Source: Hansschlegelia plantiphila (GTDB taxonomy: Bacteria; Pseudomonadota; Alphaproteobacteria; Rhizobiales; Methylopilaceae). Taken from it: DNA of 54,652 nt. The notes beneath the pieces were generated by a model that did no database searches, was not told where the DNA came from, and worked only from the letters and a program-made list of their open reading frames with translations. The DNA lies in contig NZ_BSFI01000018.1 in assembly GCF_027922265.1 (NCBI RefSeq), positions 1-54,652 of the forward strand. Reading direction: 5' to 3'. This document shows, piece by piece, positions 47,016-54,652 of this stretch (its first letter is position 1; each line of letters opens with the position of its first letter). The translations under genes and the position numbers were made by a program.

Positions 47016-48449
47016 ATGACCCATCCGTCTCAAGCCGTTTCAGTCGAGCGCGTCGCGCCCGGCGCCGATCTCGCTCTTTCGACGGCGGCGGAGCTCGGCG
47101 CGTTGTTCGCGGCTGGAAAAGCGTCGCCGGTCGAGGCGCTTGCGGCAGTTTTGAAGCGGATCGAGCGGCTCGACCGCCACGTCAACGCCTTCGCGCTGCT
47201 CGACGCGGAGCGGGCTTATGCCGACGCGCGCGCATCGGAAGCGCGCTGGGCGCGCGGCGAGGCGCTCGGCGCCATCGATGGCGTGCCCACAGCGCTCAAG
47301 GATTTGATCGCCGCGAAGGATTGGCCGACCCTGCGCGGCAGCCGCGTCGTCGATCCTGACCAGCCGTGGGAAGAGGATTCGCCCGCCACTGCGCGCCTGC
47401 GCGAAGGCGGCGCGGTGCTGATCGGCAAGACGACGACCGCCGAGTTCGGGTGGACGGCGCTCGCCGACAGTCCGCTCACCGGCATCACGCGCAACCCGTG
47501 GGACCTGACCCGCACCGCCGGCGGCAGCAGCGGCGGCTCGGCGGCCGCTGCGGCGCTCAGCCTTGCGCCACTCCACGTCGCGACCGATGGCGGCGGCTCC
47601 ACGCGTCTTCCCGCGTCGAATTCGGGCGCTTTTGGCTTCAAGCCGACCTTTGGGCGCGCGGCGGGATATCCGTCCGCTCATACCGGAACGCTGTTCCACA
47701 TCACTCCGTTGACGCGCACGGTCGGGGACGCCGCTCTGCTGCTCGGCGTGATCGGCCGACCCGACCCGCGCGACTGGCATGCGCTGCCGGCTGCGCCGGA
47801 AAATTGGCTGAGCGATCTCGACGGAGGCGTGAGGGGACTGCGCATCGCGTTCAGTCCGGACCTCGGCTACGCCGATGTCGAACCTGAGGTCGCGACGGCG
47901 GTCGCAAGCGCCGTACGGACGTTCTCGGATCTCGGCGCCAAGGTCGAGCAGATCGATCTCGATCTCGACGACCCGCTGCCGATCTATCGCATGCTCGCCG
48001 ACGCCGCGGTCGCACGGTTGTTCGCCAATTTTCCGGAGCAGCGCCGCGGCCTGGCCGACCCGGACTTCCAGAAGGTCGCCGAGCGCGGCCGGGAGATCGA
48101 CGCCGTCGCCTATCTCGGCGCGGTCGAGGCGCGCGAGGCGCTCGGACGACGCTTCGCACTGTTGCATGAGCGCTTCGACCTGCTGCTGACGCCGACGACC
48201 GCGGTTCCCGCGATCGCGGCAGACCATGCGGCGATAACGGGCTCCCGCGGCGTCACGCCGTCGCCCTTCACCTATCCGTTCAACCTGACGCAGCAGCCGG
48301 CCGCGAGCGTTCCGGCAGGCCTCACGCGCGCGGGCCTTCCGGTCGGACTGCAGATCATCGGGCCCAAATACGCCGACGCCCGCGTGCTGCGCGCCGCTCG
48401 AGCCTTCGAGTCCGTCCGCCCGTTCGCCCGGCCGCGCGACCCTGCCTGA
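47016..48449 (+). CDS. amidase (amidase-signature family)
   Basis: 477 residues with the Ser-cisSer-Lys triad: Lys95 (TALKDLIAAKD), Ser171 (AGGSSGGSAAAA) and Ser195 (TDGGGSTRLPAS), 24 residues apart as usual. C-terminus FNLTQQPAASVPAGLTRAGL is typical. It hydrolyses an amide; the substrate is unknown. First gene of an operon with an ABC importer, a second amidase and an LLM monooxygenase, which suggests cleavage of an amide-containing sulfur or nitrogen compound after uptake. Confidence 0.87.
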   Translation: MTHPSQAVSVERVAPGADLALSTAAELGALFAAGKASPVEALAAVLKRIERLDRHVNAFALLDAERAYADARASEARWARGEALGAIDGVPTALKDLIAAKDWPTLRGSRVVDPDQPWEEDSPATARLREGGAVLIGKTTTAEFGWTALADSPLTGITRNPWDLTRTAGGSSGGSAAAAALSLAPLHVATDGGGSTRLPASNSGAFGFKPTFGRAAGYPSAHTGTLFHITPLTRTVGDAALLLGVIGRPDPRDWHALPAAPENWLSDLDGGVRGLRIAFSPDLGYADVEPEVATAVASAVRTFSDLGAKVEQIDLDLDDPLPIYRMLADAAVARLFANFPEQRRGLADPDFQKVAERGREIDAVAYLGAVEAREALGRRFALLHERFDLLLTPTTAVPAIAADHAAITGSRGVTPSPFTYPFNLTQQPAASVPAGLTRAGLPVGLQIIGPKYADARVLRAARAFESVRPFARPRDPA

Positions 48450-48511
48450 TGCGCCTATCCCCCTATTCCCTATTCGCCCGCCAACGCGCGCGCCACGCCG
48501 GAGCACCTTCC

Positions 48512-49486
48512 ATGACCCGCATTTCGATCCAGCCGCTGAAGCGGCTCGCGCAGGCCCTCGCGGGGGCCGCGCTGCTTTTCGGGCAGGCCTCTCCGGCCGC
48601 TGCACAGGCCGTCTCGATCGGCGAGGGCCTCGGCGCGACGTGGGGACAGTTCTACGTCGCCGACAGTCTGAAGCTCTGGCAGAAGCAAGGCCTCGAGCCC
48701 AAGGTCGTCAACTTCCCCTCCGGGCGCCTCGTGCTCGATGCGCTTGTCGGCGGGGGCGTCGCGTTCGGAACGGCCGCGGAGACGCCGGTGGTGTTCGCGG
48801 CCCTGAACGGCCTTCCCGTCCGCATCATCGGAACGCTGAACAGGCACGAGCCCTTCGATGTGGTCGCGACGACCGAGATCAAGACGATCGCGGATCTGAA
48901 GGGCAAGAAGGTCGGCTACGCACAGGGCACCAACGCGCACTACTATCTGTCGAAGGCGCTCGAGCAGGCGGGCCTGAAGTTCTCCGACGTGACCGCGGTG
49001 AGCCTGACGCCCACCGACTTTGTGGCCAGCCTCGTGAACGGGGCGCTCGATGCCTTCGTCTGGACCGAGCCGGTCATCACCAAGGCGCTGGCGGAGGGCA
49101 AGGGACGCTTCCACGCCATCAAGACGCCGGGGCTCTACACGACCTTCTCGTCGATCATCACGCTGCAGTCGACCATCGACAACAACCCGGAACTGCTGAC
49201 GAAGGCGCTGAAAGCGCTTATCGAGGCGGACCAGGCCGTCAAGTCGAATCCGGACGCGGCCATCGCGATCGTGGCGGAGAAGATCAGACTCGATCCCGAG
49301 ATCACCAAGGGCTTCTGGAACCGCTTCAACTACGACCTCGGCCTCGACAAGCCCGCGCTGGTGTCCGCACTGAAGGAACAGGCGCAGTGGGCCATCGACA
49401 ATAAGCTGGTGCGCCCCGACGCGACGATCCCCGACTTCGACAAGGTCGTGGTCGGCGGGCTGTTCGACGCCGCCCGGGCCAAATGA
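48512..49486 (+). CDS. ABC transporter substrate-binding protein, SsuA/NMT1-like
   Basis: 324 residues after signal RLAQALAGAALLFGQASPAAA. Binding-domain pattern: LGATWGQFYVADSLKLWQKQ, VNFPSGRLVLDALVGGGVAF, GTAAETPVVFAALNGLPVRI and GTNAHYYLSKALEQAGLKFS. ATG 48512 has GGAG upstream. It overlaps the ATPase gene by ATGA. Probably delivers a sulfonate-like or amide-bearing compound; exact ligand unknown. Confidence 0.87.
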   Translation: MTRISIQPLKRLAQALAGAALLFGQASPAAAQAVSIGEGLGATWGQFYVADSLKLWQKQGLEPKVVNFPSGRLVLDALVGGGVAFGTAAETPVVFAALNGLPVRIIGTLNRHEPFDVVATTEIKTIADLKGKKVGYAQGTNAHYYLSKALEQAGLKFSDVTAVSLTPTDFVASLVNGALDAFVWTEPVITKALAEGKGRFHAIKTPGLYTTFSSIITLQSTIDNNPELLTKALKALIEADQAVKSNPDAAIAIVAEKIRLDPEITKGFWNRFNYDLGLDKPALVSALKEQAQWAIDNKLVRPDATIPDFDKVVVGGLFDAARAK

Positions 49487-50313
49487 GCGCGGCGTCTTCA
49501 GCGGCCGTGATTGAACGACCGACGCCGTCGGCGGCGGCGCAGGACCTTCCGGCTAGCGCTCTGATCCGGTGCGAGGCCGTCGGCCACGTCTATCGCTCAA
49601 CGCTCGGCGACGAGACGCAGGCGCTCGCCAGCGTATCCCTTGCGGTCGCCGACGGCGAATTCCTCTGCCTGCTCGGCCCGAGCGGATGCGGGAAGACGAC
49701 CCTGCTCAACATGATCGCCGGCTTCGTCACGCCGACGTCCGGGCGGATCGTCGTCGGCGGCCGGTCGGTCGAGGGCCCCAGCCCCGACCGCGGCCTGGTC
49801 TTTCAGGACTATTCGCTGTTCCCGTGGCTCACCGTCGCCGGCAACGTGGCCTTCGGGCCGCGGATGGCGGGCCAGAGCGCTGCGAACCGCAAGACGCTGA
49901 CCGCCGAACTGCTCGAGCTGGTCGGGCTCGGCGCCGCCGCTGACCGCTACCCCTCCGAGCTCTCCGGCGGTATGCAGCAGCGGGTCGCGATCGCCCGGGC
50001 GCTTGCGACGGACCCAGCCGTGCTGCTGATGGACGAACCCTTTGCGGCGCTTGACGCCATGACCCGCGGCGCACTCCAGCGGCAGTTGCTCGAGATCCAC
50101 GAACGCAAGCGCAAGACGATCGTGTTCGTGACCCACAACATCGCCGAAGCCATCGCGCTCGGAACCCGGATCGTGGTGCTGACTCCCCATCCCGGCAGGA
50201 TCGCCGAGGATATCCGCGTGGACCTGCCGCGACCGCGCCGGCGCACCTCGAACGGCTTCAACACGCTTTATGAACGGCTCGCCGCCGCGATCGGCGTGGA
50301 CATGGCGGACTGA
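49483..50313 (+). CDS. ABC transporter ATP-binding protein, SsuB/TauB type
   Basis: 276 residues. Walker A GPSGCGKT (65-72), signature LSGGMQQRVAIARAL, Walker B VLLMDEPFAALDAM, switch VTHNIAEAIALG. An N-terminal ~30-residue Ala/Pro-rich extension precedes the core. Pairs with the permease that follows. Closely similar in style to the ATPase at 18849 but not the same gene. Confidence 0.88.
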   Translation: MSAASSAAVIERPTPSAAAQDLPASALIRCEAVGHVYRSTLGDETQALASVSLAVADGEFLCLLGPSGCGKTTLLNMIAGFVTPTSGRIVVGGRSVEGPSPDRGLVFQDYSLFPWLTVAGNVAFGPRMAGQSAANRKTLTAELLELVGLGAAADRYPSELSGGMQQRVAIARALATDPAVLLMDEPFAALDAMTRGALQRQLLEIHERKRKTIVFVTHNIAEAIALGTRIVVLTPHPGRIAEDIRVDLPRPRRRTSNGFNTLYERLAAAIGVDMAD

Positions 50314-50314
50314 G

Positions 50315-51163
50315 ATGGCGCGTGTTTCTTTCGATCAGCCCGCGGTGCTGGGCGCGCTCGGCGCGGGCGGCTTCCTGCTCGCATGGGAGGCGCTGAGCCG
50401 CAGCGGCCTCGTCAGCCCGATCATGCTGCCGGCGCCGAGCGTCGTGCTTCAGTCCGGCGTCGCGCTGGTTCAGAGCGGCGAACTCGTCGACCACGTTCTC
50501 GCGAGCCTCTGGCGGGCCGCCCTCGGCTTCCTCGCCGGCGCGAGCCTAGGAATCGCGCTCGGCGTTGCGCTCGCGCGGTCCCCGCGGCTCCATGGCCTGC
50601 TCAACCCGCTTGTCCAGACCTTCCGGGCGATCCCGTCGCTCGCCTTCGTGCCGCTTGCGATCTTCTGGTTCGGCATCGGCGAGACTTCAAAGATCTTCCT
50701 CATCGCCTGGGGCGTGTTCTTCCCCGTCTGGGTCAACACATTCATCGGCGTGCGCGACGTCAGCCCGATCCTCGCGCGCGCCGGCGCGAGCCTCGGCGCC
50801 ACGGGCTGGCGCATGCTCGCATTCGTCGTGCTGCCGGGCGCGCTGCCTTTCATCATCGCGGGTCTGAAGATCAGTCTGTCGATCGCGATGGTGTTGCTCG
50901 TGGCGGCGGAACTCGCGGGCGCGGTCTATGGCGTCGGCTACCTGATCCAGCTGTCCCAGCAGGTTTTCCGGGTGGACCAGATGTTCGTCGGCCTGGCGAC
51001 GCTCGGCCTGATGGGCTTCGCGGCGGATCTTGCGTTCGACCGGGCGGTCCGCTGGCTGTTCCCATGGATCTGCGCCCGCGCCGGCGACGCGCGCCGGGAC
51101 GCCGCGCTCCGCCGCGAACGGCGACGGGTCGGCGCGTGGACGCAGGAAAGCTTCACGCCATGA
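50315..51163 (+). CDS. ABC transporter permease, SsuC/TauC type
   Basis: 282 residues from ATG 50315, immediately after the ATPase stop. About six membrane segments: LLAWEALSRSGLVSPIMLPA, VQTFRAIPSLAFVPLAIFWF, then the contact loop LARAGASLGATGWRMLAFVV. Its last codons overlap the start of the next gene (ATGA). Inner-membrane partner of the ATPase and binding protein. Confidence 0.87.
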   Translation: MARVSFDQPAVLGALGAGGFLLAWEALSRSGLVSPIMLPAPSVVLQSGVALVQSGELVDHVLASLWRAALGFLAGASLGIALGVALARSPRLHGLLNPLVQTFRAIPSLAFVPLAIFWFGIGETSKIFLIAWGVFFPVWVNTFIGVRDVSPILARAGASLGATGWRMLAFVVLPGALPFIIAGLKISLSIAMVLLVAAELAGAVYGVGYLIQLSQQVFRVDQMFVGLATLGLMGFAADLAFDRAVRWLFPWICARAGDARRDAALRRERRRVGAWTQESFTP

Positions 51164-52614
51164 CGGGTCTCGCCCGCTCTAAAACCCTGCCGGGCGACCT
51201 CGCGACGCGACCGCCCGGCTTAGCGTCGGCGCGGGCCGCTCTCACGAACGGCGCGTCGGTGGTCGATCTCGTCGGCGAAGGCTGGCGGCGCACGAATGCT
51301 GCGGCGCAGGACGGCGTCTTCATCGCAATCGCGGAGGAAACATCCGTCCTTGCAGAGGCGCGCCGCATCGACGAGCGCCGCGCCGGGGGCGTCTTCCTGC
51401 CGCTCGACGGGCTGACCTTTTCGGTCAAGGACAACGTCCATGTCGCGGGGTTTCCTACGACCGCGAGCTGCGAGGCGATCCGAATTCTGCCCGAGGAGAG
51501 CGCGTACGCCGTCGCCCGGTTGCAGGCGGCGGGCGCGGTGGTCGTGGCCAAGAACACGCTCGACCAGTTCGCGACAGGCCTGAACGGCACGCGCAGCGCC
51601 GAACCGCTGTGCCGGAACGCGGTCGACTCCGACTACATTCCCGGCGGATCGAGCTCAGGCTCCGCGGTGGCTGTCGCGCGCGGCCTGACGTCGTTCTCGA
51701 TCGGCACCGACACTGGCGGCTCGGGACGCGTGCCGGCGGCCTGCAACGGGATCGTCGGAGTGAAGCCCACCCTCGGGCTCGTGAGTGGGCGCGGCCTGCT
51801 CTACAACAGTCGACTGTTCGACACGCTCTCGGTCTTCGCGCTCGACACGGCCGACGCCTACGAAATCCTCGCCGTCATGGCGGGCCACGACCCGCACGAT
51901 CCGTACAGCCGGGAGGACGCCGACGCGGTTGAGACCCATGCTGTTTCCGCTGGACGGATGATCCTCGCGACGCCCCGGGCCGATCAGCTCTCATTCTTCG
52001 GCGACTCCCGCGCCGAAGCGGCGTTCGCTGCCGACCTCGCGGCGTTGCGCGCGGCGGGCTACACGCTCGAAGAGGTGGACTTCACGCCCTTCGAAGCGGC
52101 GGGAAAGCTTCTGTTCGATTCAGCCTTCATCGCCGAGCGGCTGATCGAGTACGGCGCGGTCATCGAGGCCTCGCCCGAGATGGTCCACCCCGCCGTGCGC
52201 GCCGCGATCGAACCGGGCGCGCGTTATTCCGCGCAGCAGGCCTTCGAGGCGATCTATAGGCTGGAAAGCCTCAAACGGCAGGTCGCCTGCGTGTTCCGCG
52301 AGCACGACGCGCTGGTCTTGCCGACGACACCGACGATCTTCACCATCGCTGAGATGCTGGCCGAACCGACGAGCCGCAACGCTGCGATGGGCCGCTACAC
52401 CTACTTCGCCAACCCGCTCGACCTGTGCGCGGCGTCCGTTCCTGGAACGGGTCGCAGCGACGGTCTGCCGTCGGCGCTCAGCATTCTGGCGCGCGCGACC
52501 GGCGACGCCGTGGTCCACGGCGTCGCCCGGTCTTTCGAAGCTGCGGTCCGATCGCGCTTGACTGAGACAGGCCCGGATTGTGTTCGTGACAGACCCTTAG
52601 GCATCGTCCGGTGA
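51160..52614 (+). CDS. amidase resembling the allophanate hydrolase amidase domain
   Basis: 484 residues. Triad Lys90 (FSVKDNVHVAGFPTTAS), Ser164 (PGGSSSGSAVAVA) and Ser188 (TDTGGSGRVPAA), 24 apart. The stretch KNTLDQFATGLNGTRSAEPL plus GIVGVKPTLGLVSGRG and DPYSRED is characteristic of the amidase half of allophanate hydrolase (AtzF/Dur1,2), but the second C-terminal domain is missing. A long open frame runs further upstream but overlaps the permease in another frame; the ATGA-coupled start is used. Substrate probably not allophanate itself, given the sulfur context; uncertain. Confidence 0.82.
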   Translation: MTGLARSKTLPGDLATRPPGLASARAALTNGASVVDLVGEGWRRTNAAAQDGVFIAIAEETSVLAEARRIDERRAGGVFLPLDGLTFSVKDNVHVAGFPTTASCEAIRILPEESAYAVARLQAAGAVVVAKNTLDQFATGLNGTRSAEPLCRNAVDSDYIPGGSSSGSAVAVARGLTSFSIGTDTGGSGRVPAACNGIVGVKPTLGLVSGRGLLYNSRLFDTLSVFALDTADAYEILAVMAGHDPHDPYSREDADAVETHAVSAGRMILATPRADQLSFFGDSRAEAAFAADLAALRAAGYTLEEVDFTPFEAAGKLLFDSAFIAERLIEYGAVIEASPEMVHPAVRAAIEPGARYSAQQAFEAIYRLESLKRQVACVFREHDALVLPTTPTIFTIAEMLAEPTSRNAAMGRYTYFANPLDLCAASVPGTGRSDGLPSALSILARATGDAVVHGVARSFEAAVRSRLTETGPDCVRDRPLGIVR

Positions 52615-52617
52615 TCC

Positions 52618-53676
52618 ATGAGCGCTGACTATCTCTGGTACATCCCGAACGACGTCGTCTCAGGCCATCGCGGCGACCCCATCGCGCCCAACCACAACTC
52701 CCTCGAGACGCTGACGAGCCAAGCCAGAGCGATCGAAGCGAATGGCTGGAAGGGCGCGCTGATCGGGACCGGTTGGGGCCGTCCGGACACGTTTACGCTC
52801 GCAGCCGCTCTCGCCGCGCGCACAACAACCTTCGAGCCGCTGATCGCGGTCCGGCCGGGCTATTGGCGTCCGGCGCATTTCGCCGCCGCGGCCGCCACTC
52901 TCGATCACCTCACCGGCGGGCGGGTCCGCGTCAACGTCGTGTCGGGCCAGGACGACTTTGAAGCCTACGGCGACAGCGAGGGCGACCAGTCGAACCGCTA
53001 CGCGCGGGCGAAGGAGTTCATCCAGATCGTCCGCAAGCTCTGGACCGAGGAGAACGTCACCTATCAGGGCGAGCACTTCCAGGTCGCGAATTCGACCGTG
53101 GCGCCTCCCATCGCCGTTCGTGACGGACGGCGGCGGCCTAAGATCTATTTCGGCGGCGCGTCCGAGGCGGCGGAGCGCGTGTCGGTCACGGAGGCCGACG
53201 TCCAGCTGTTCTGGGGAGAGACGATTGGCGGCATCGGCGAACGGATCGATCGCCTGAAGTCCCTGGCCGCGGACCTGCGCGAAGACCTGCCGCCGCTCCA
53301 GTTCGGCCTGCGGATCACCACCTTCGTGCGGGACACCACGGAGCAGGCTTGGGCCGAGGCCGAAGAGAAGGTCGTCGAGATGGCGCGCGCCCACGGCCGC
53401 GGCTGGAACGATCATCGCCGCAAGGTCGCCGTCGGGCAGCAGAGGCTGCTCGATCTACATGAACGCGGCGACGTTCTCGACGACAATCTATACACGGCTC
53501 CGGGAAAGTTCGGAGGCGGCGGCGCCGCGACCACCTGGCTGGTCGGATCCGCAGAGGACGTCGCGCGCTCGCTCCGAAAATATCAGGAGCTCGGCGTGTC
53601 TCACTTCATCCTGTCGGATACCCCGTATCTGCGTGAGGTCGAGCGCCAGGGGAAGAACCTGCTGCCTCTGCTTTGA
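52618..53676 (+). CDS. LLM flavin-dependent monooxygenase, SsuD-like
   Basis: 352 residues. Luciferase-like pattern: WYIPNDVVSGHRGDPIAPNH, GWKGALIGTGWGRPDTFTLA, TTFEPLIAVRPGYWRPAHFA, LDHLTGGRVRVNVVSGQDD and YFGGASEAAERVSVTEADVQ. It lacks the SsuD Cys-Glu-Asp (GRSCED) and is shorter, so it is a related but distinct enzyme, perhaps for sulfones or other sulfonates. Last gene of the amidase operon. FMNH2 must come from a reductase not seen here. Confidence 0.87.
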   Translation: MSADYLWYIPNDVVSGHRGDPIAPNHNSLETLTSQARAIEANGWKGALIGTGWGRPDTFTLAAALAARTTTFEPLIAVRPGYWRPAHFAAAAATLDHLTGGRVRVNVVSGQDDFEAYGDSEGDQSNRYARAKEFIQIVRKLWTEENVTYQGEHFQVANSTVAPPIAVRDGRRRPKIYFGGASEAAERVSVTEADVQLFWGETIGGIGERIDRLKSLAADLREDLPPLQFGLRITTFVRDTTEQAWAEAEEKVVEMARAHGRGWNDHRRKVAVGQQRLLDLHERGDVLDDNLYTAPGKFGGGGAATTWLVGSAEDVARSLRKYQELGVSHFILSDTPYLREVERQGKNLLPLL

Positions 53677-53867
53677 TAAGACCACGACCACGAGCTACGC
53701 GCGCTGCCGGCGGCCTCTGCCAAGCCACGACGCCCGTCGTGCTCGCCAACGTGCTGAGCGCCGAACGTCGACGTCAAGGCGGTAAACGAAACGATCCGGC
53801 TCGACGACGCTGCATCACCCGCGTGTCGACCGGGGCGCTTGCGTCGTCGGCTTCCTATGCCGGGACG

Positions 53868-53985
53868 GCGGCGCACGACGCCTCCGACCGCATCATCTAC
53901 AACGCGACGTCCCCGCGCTGCTGTTCGACCTAGATAGGATGAGTGCGGCCTATGCGGCCGTGCAGTTCGCACGCTCGAGAATGGA
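53868..53985 (+). pseudogene. RTX-type calcium-binding repeat remnant
   Basis: AGTAAHDASDRIIYNATS and, after a one-base shift, ALLFDLDRMSAAYAAVQFA match the end repeat of RTX-type secreted proteins (usually RIIYDSATGALYYDADG...). Only ~40 codons and frameshifted, so it is a fragment. Between 53677 and 53867 nothing is recognised. Confidence 0.45.
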
Positions 53986-54039
53986 AAACCAAGCCAGCCT
54001 GACGACCGACAGGCGGGGGGCCTCCGGCATCTTCTCTCA

Positions 54040-54093
54040 ACCCCGCGCTTGCGGGGTCGCGTCAGTGGCGGCAACCGATCGCCGCCACTGACG
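54040..54093. terminator. two hairpins upstream of the second DUF3489 gene
   Basis: ACCCCGC-GCTT-GCGGGGT (54040-54057) is a 7-bp stem-loop. It is followed by CGTCAGTGGCGGC (54060-54072) pairing perfectly with GCCGCCACTGACG (54081-54093), a 13-bp stem. The second hairpin ends 17 nt before the ATG at 54111. No T-run, so the role could be translational control, a terminator or a mobile-element end. Confidence 0.6.
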
Positions 54094-54110
54094 ATGAAGG
54101 AGAAGGTCTC

Positions 54111-54531
54111 ATGACGAACGCAACCTCGTCCGCATCCACCATCAAGCTAACCGACGCACAGCTCGTTCTGCTCTCGGCCGCCGCCCAGCGGGATGATAGC
54201 CTCGTCGTGCTGACCGACGCCCGTCCCTCGGTCGCGCGGACGATCGCGGCGCTGCTCCGGAGGCACCTGCCGATGGAGCTCGTCGTTCGGCGGAGGCAGC
54301 CGCACTGGCGGCAGGACGAGAATGGGAAGCCGTCGGGCTGAAGCTCACCAGGCTTGGCTATGCCGCGATCGGGGCCGATTACGAAGAGGCTGCGAAGGAG
54401 GAAGCTCCTCCTGTCCTCGCTCGGATTGACTCCATCCGCTCCGGCACCGAGCAGGCGATTGTTATTGATCTGCTGGCGCGGCCGGGCGGCGCAACGCTCA
54501 GCGGCCTGATCGACGCCACGGGCTGGCTGTG
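54111..54531 (+). pseudogene. DUF3489 protein gene, frameshifted and truncated
   Basis: ATG 54111 behind AAGGAGAAGG. The first 76 codons (TIKLTDAQLVLLSAAAQRDD, then RRRQPHWRQDENGKPSG) end at a stop. Dropping one base near 54335 restores the family sequence (LKLTRLGYAAIGADYEE ... AIVIDLLARPGGATLSGLID) up to ATGWL, where a TGA arises from the adjoining insertion-like sequence. It contains the half missing in the copy at 8059. Confidence 0.7.
54424..54529 (+). repeat. direct repeat, right copy (partner 8059-8159)
   Basis: 106 bp matching 8059-8159 in the same orientation. Includes the 5 nt deleted in the left copy. The identity breaks exactly where the putative insertion element starts (54530). 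Confidence 0.85.
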
Positions 54532-54652
54532 ATCCGGCGTGGAATTTTGACCCCGTTGTGAGGGGGATCGGCGTCCAATTTTGCCCCCCGGGGCGTGCGT
54601 TGCGCATGCTGCCTGTCTTTGTCAGGGACGGGCGGCCGGGGGATGAAGGGCG
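54530..54652. mobile_element. probable end of an IS21-type insertion sequence (truncated by the window)
   Basis: The DUF3489 sequence stops abruptly at 54529. The next bases read TGATCCGGCGTGGAATTTTG, and soon after comes a second similar block, GGCGTCCAATTTTGCCCCC. Repeated AATTTTG-C-C blocks near the tip are typical of IS21-family ends as I recall them. The transposase genes would lie beyond the window. Family name is inference. Confidence 0.5.

Noticed and set aside
50383..51159. N-terminal extension of the AtzF-like amidase frame
   Set aside because: Overlaps the ABC permease in another frame and is arginine-rich; the ATGA-coupled start at 51160 fits the family N-terminus.

Overview
The window reads as a GC-rich alphaproteobacterial chromosome, most likely Hyphomicrobiales (Rhizobiales). 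Pointers are the Kdo/capsule genes, the DUF3489 and DUF2924 remnants, the SulP/Ssu/Cys gene repertoire and leaders resembling the alphaproteobacterial SAM-II riboswitch. The assignment is by gene content only. No rRNA, tRNA or CRISPR array was seen.

Layout. (1) 1-7974 is a Kdo/capsule block: the end of kdsA, a secreted beta-helix protein and a hexapeptide acyltransferase on the minus strand, then a plus-strand operon of arabinose-5-phosphate isomerase, a KpsS/KpsC-like capsule protein, an FkbM methyltransferase and a KdsC-KdsB fusion. (2) 8059-8520 holds broken DUF3489 and DUF2924 genes. Part of the DUF3489 piece recurs as a direct repeat at 54424-54529, where a second broken DUF3489 gene is cut by what looks like the end of an IS21-type element. 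The roughly 46 kb between the repeats looks like an accessory island. (3) 8607-12000 is a phosphonoacetate module (PstS-type binding protein, PhnA, LysR regulator), followed by a small SANT-like gene and an IS6-family transposase remnant. (4) 13028-16758 encodes a second-type GroES/GroEL, a collapsed permease and an alpha/beta hydrolase. (5) 16863-23826 is a sulfonate or organosulfur operon (NtaA/DmoA-type monooxygenase, ABC transporter, two binding proteins, SsuD). (6) 24271-30631 is a sulfate-uptake block (small leader protein, TTC38-like protein, periplasmic sulfate-binding protein, SulP transporter, FAD/NAD(P)-binding protein). (7) 30791-40646 is a metal/membrane block: an intact P1B-type ATPase, a catalytically degenerate paralogue of it, two paralogous small hydrophobic proteins, an APC permease and an ExoD-like protein. 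(8) 40837-53676 holds cysTWA, a ferredoxin/FAD-oxidoreductase pair with a Crp/Fnr regulator, and a second ABC/amidase/monooxygenase operon.

How the parts fit. Five operon starts carry an AT-rich inverted repeat with consensus AAATC-N4-GATTT, placed 12-13 nt upstream of a TTGAC-like -35 box: groESL, the NtaA/Ssu operon, the Sbp/SulP operon, cysTWA and the amidase/SsuD-like operon. This suggests one regulator switches on sulfur scavenging as a unit. Two of these operons also carry a pseudoknotted leader resembling a SAM-II riboswitch, followed by a short protein gene of a shared family (intact at 24588, degraded at 17059). The island therefore looks like a co-regulated kit for organosulfur and sulfate acquisition, joined to a phosphonate module and an unusual metal-ATPase module.
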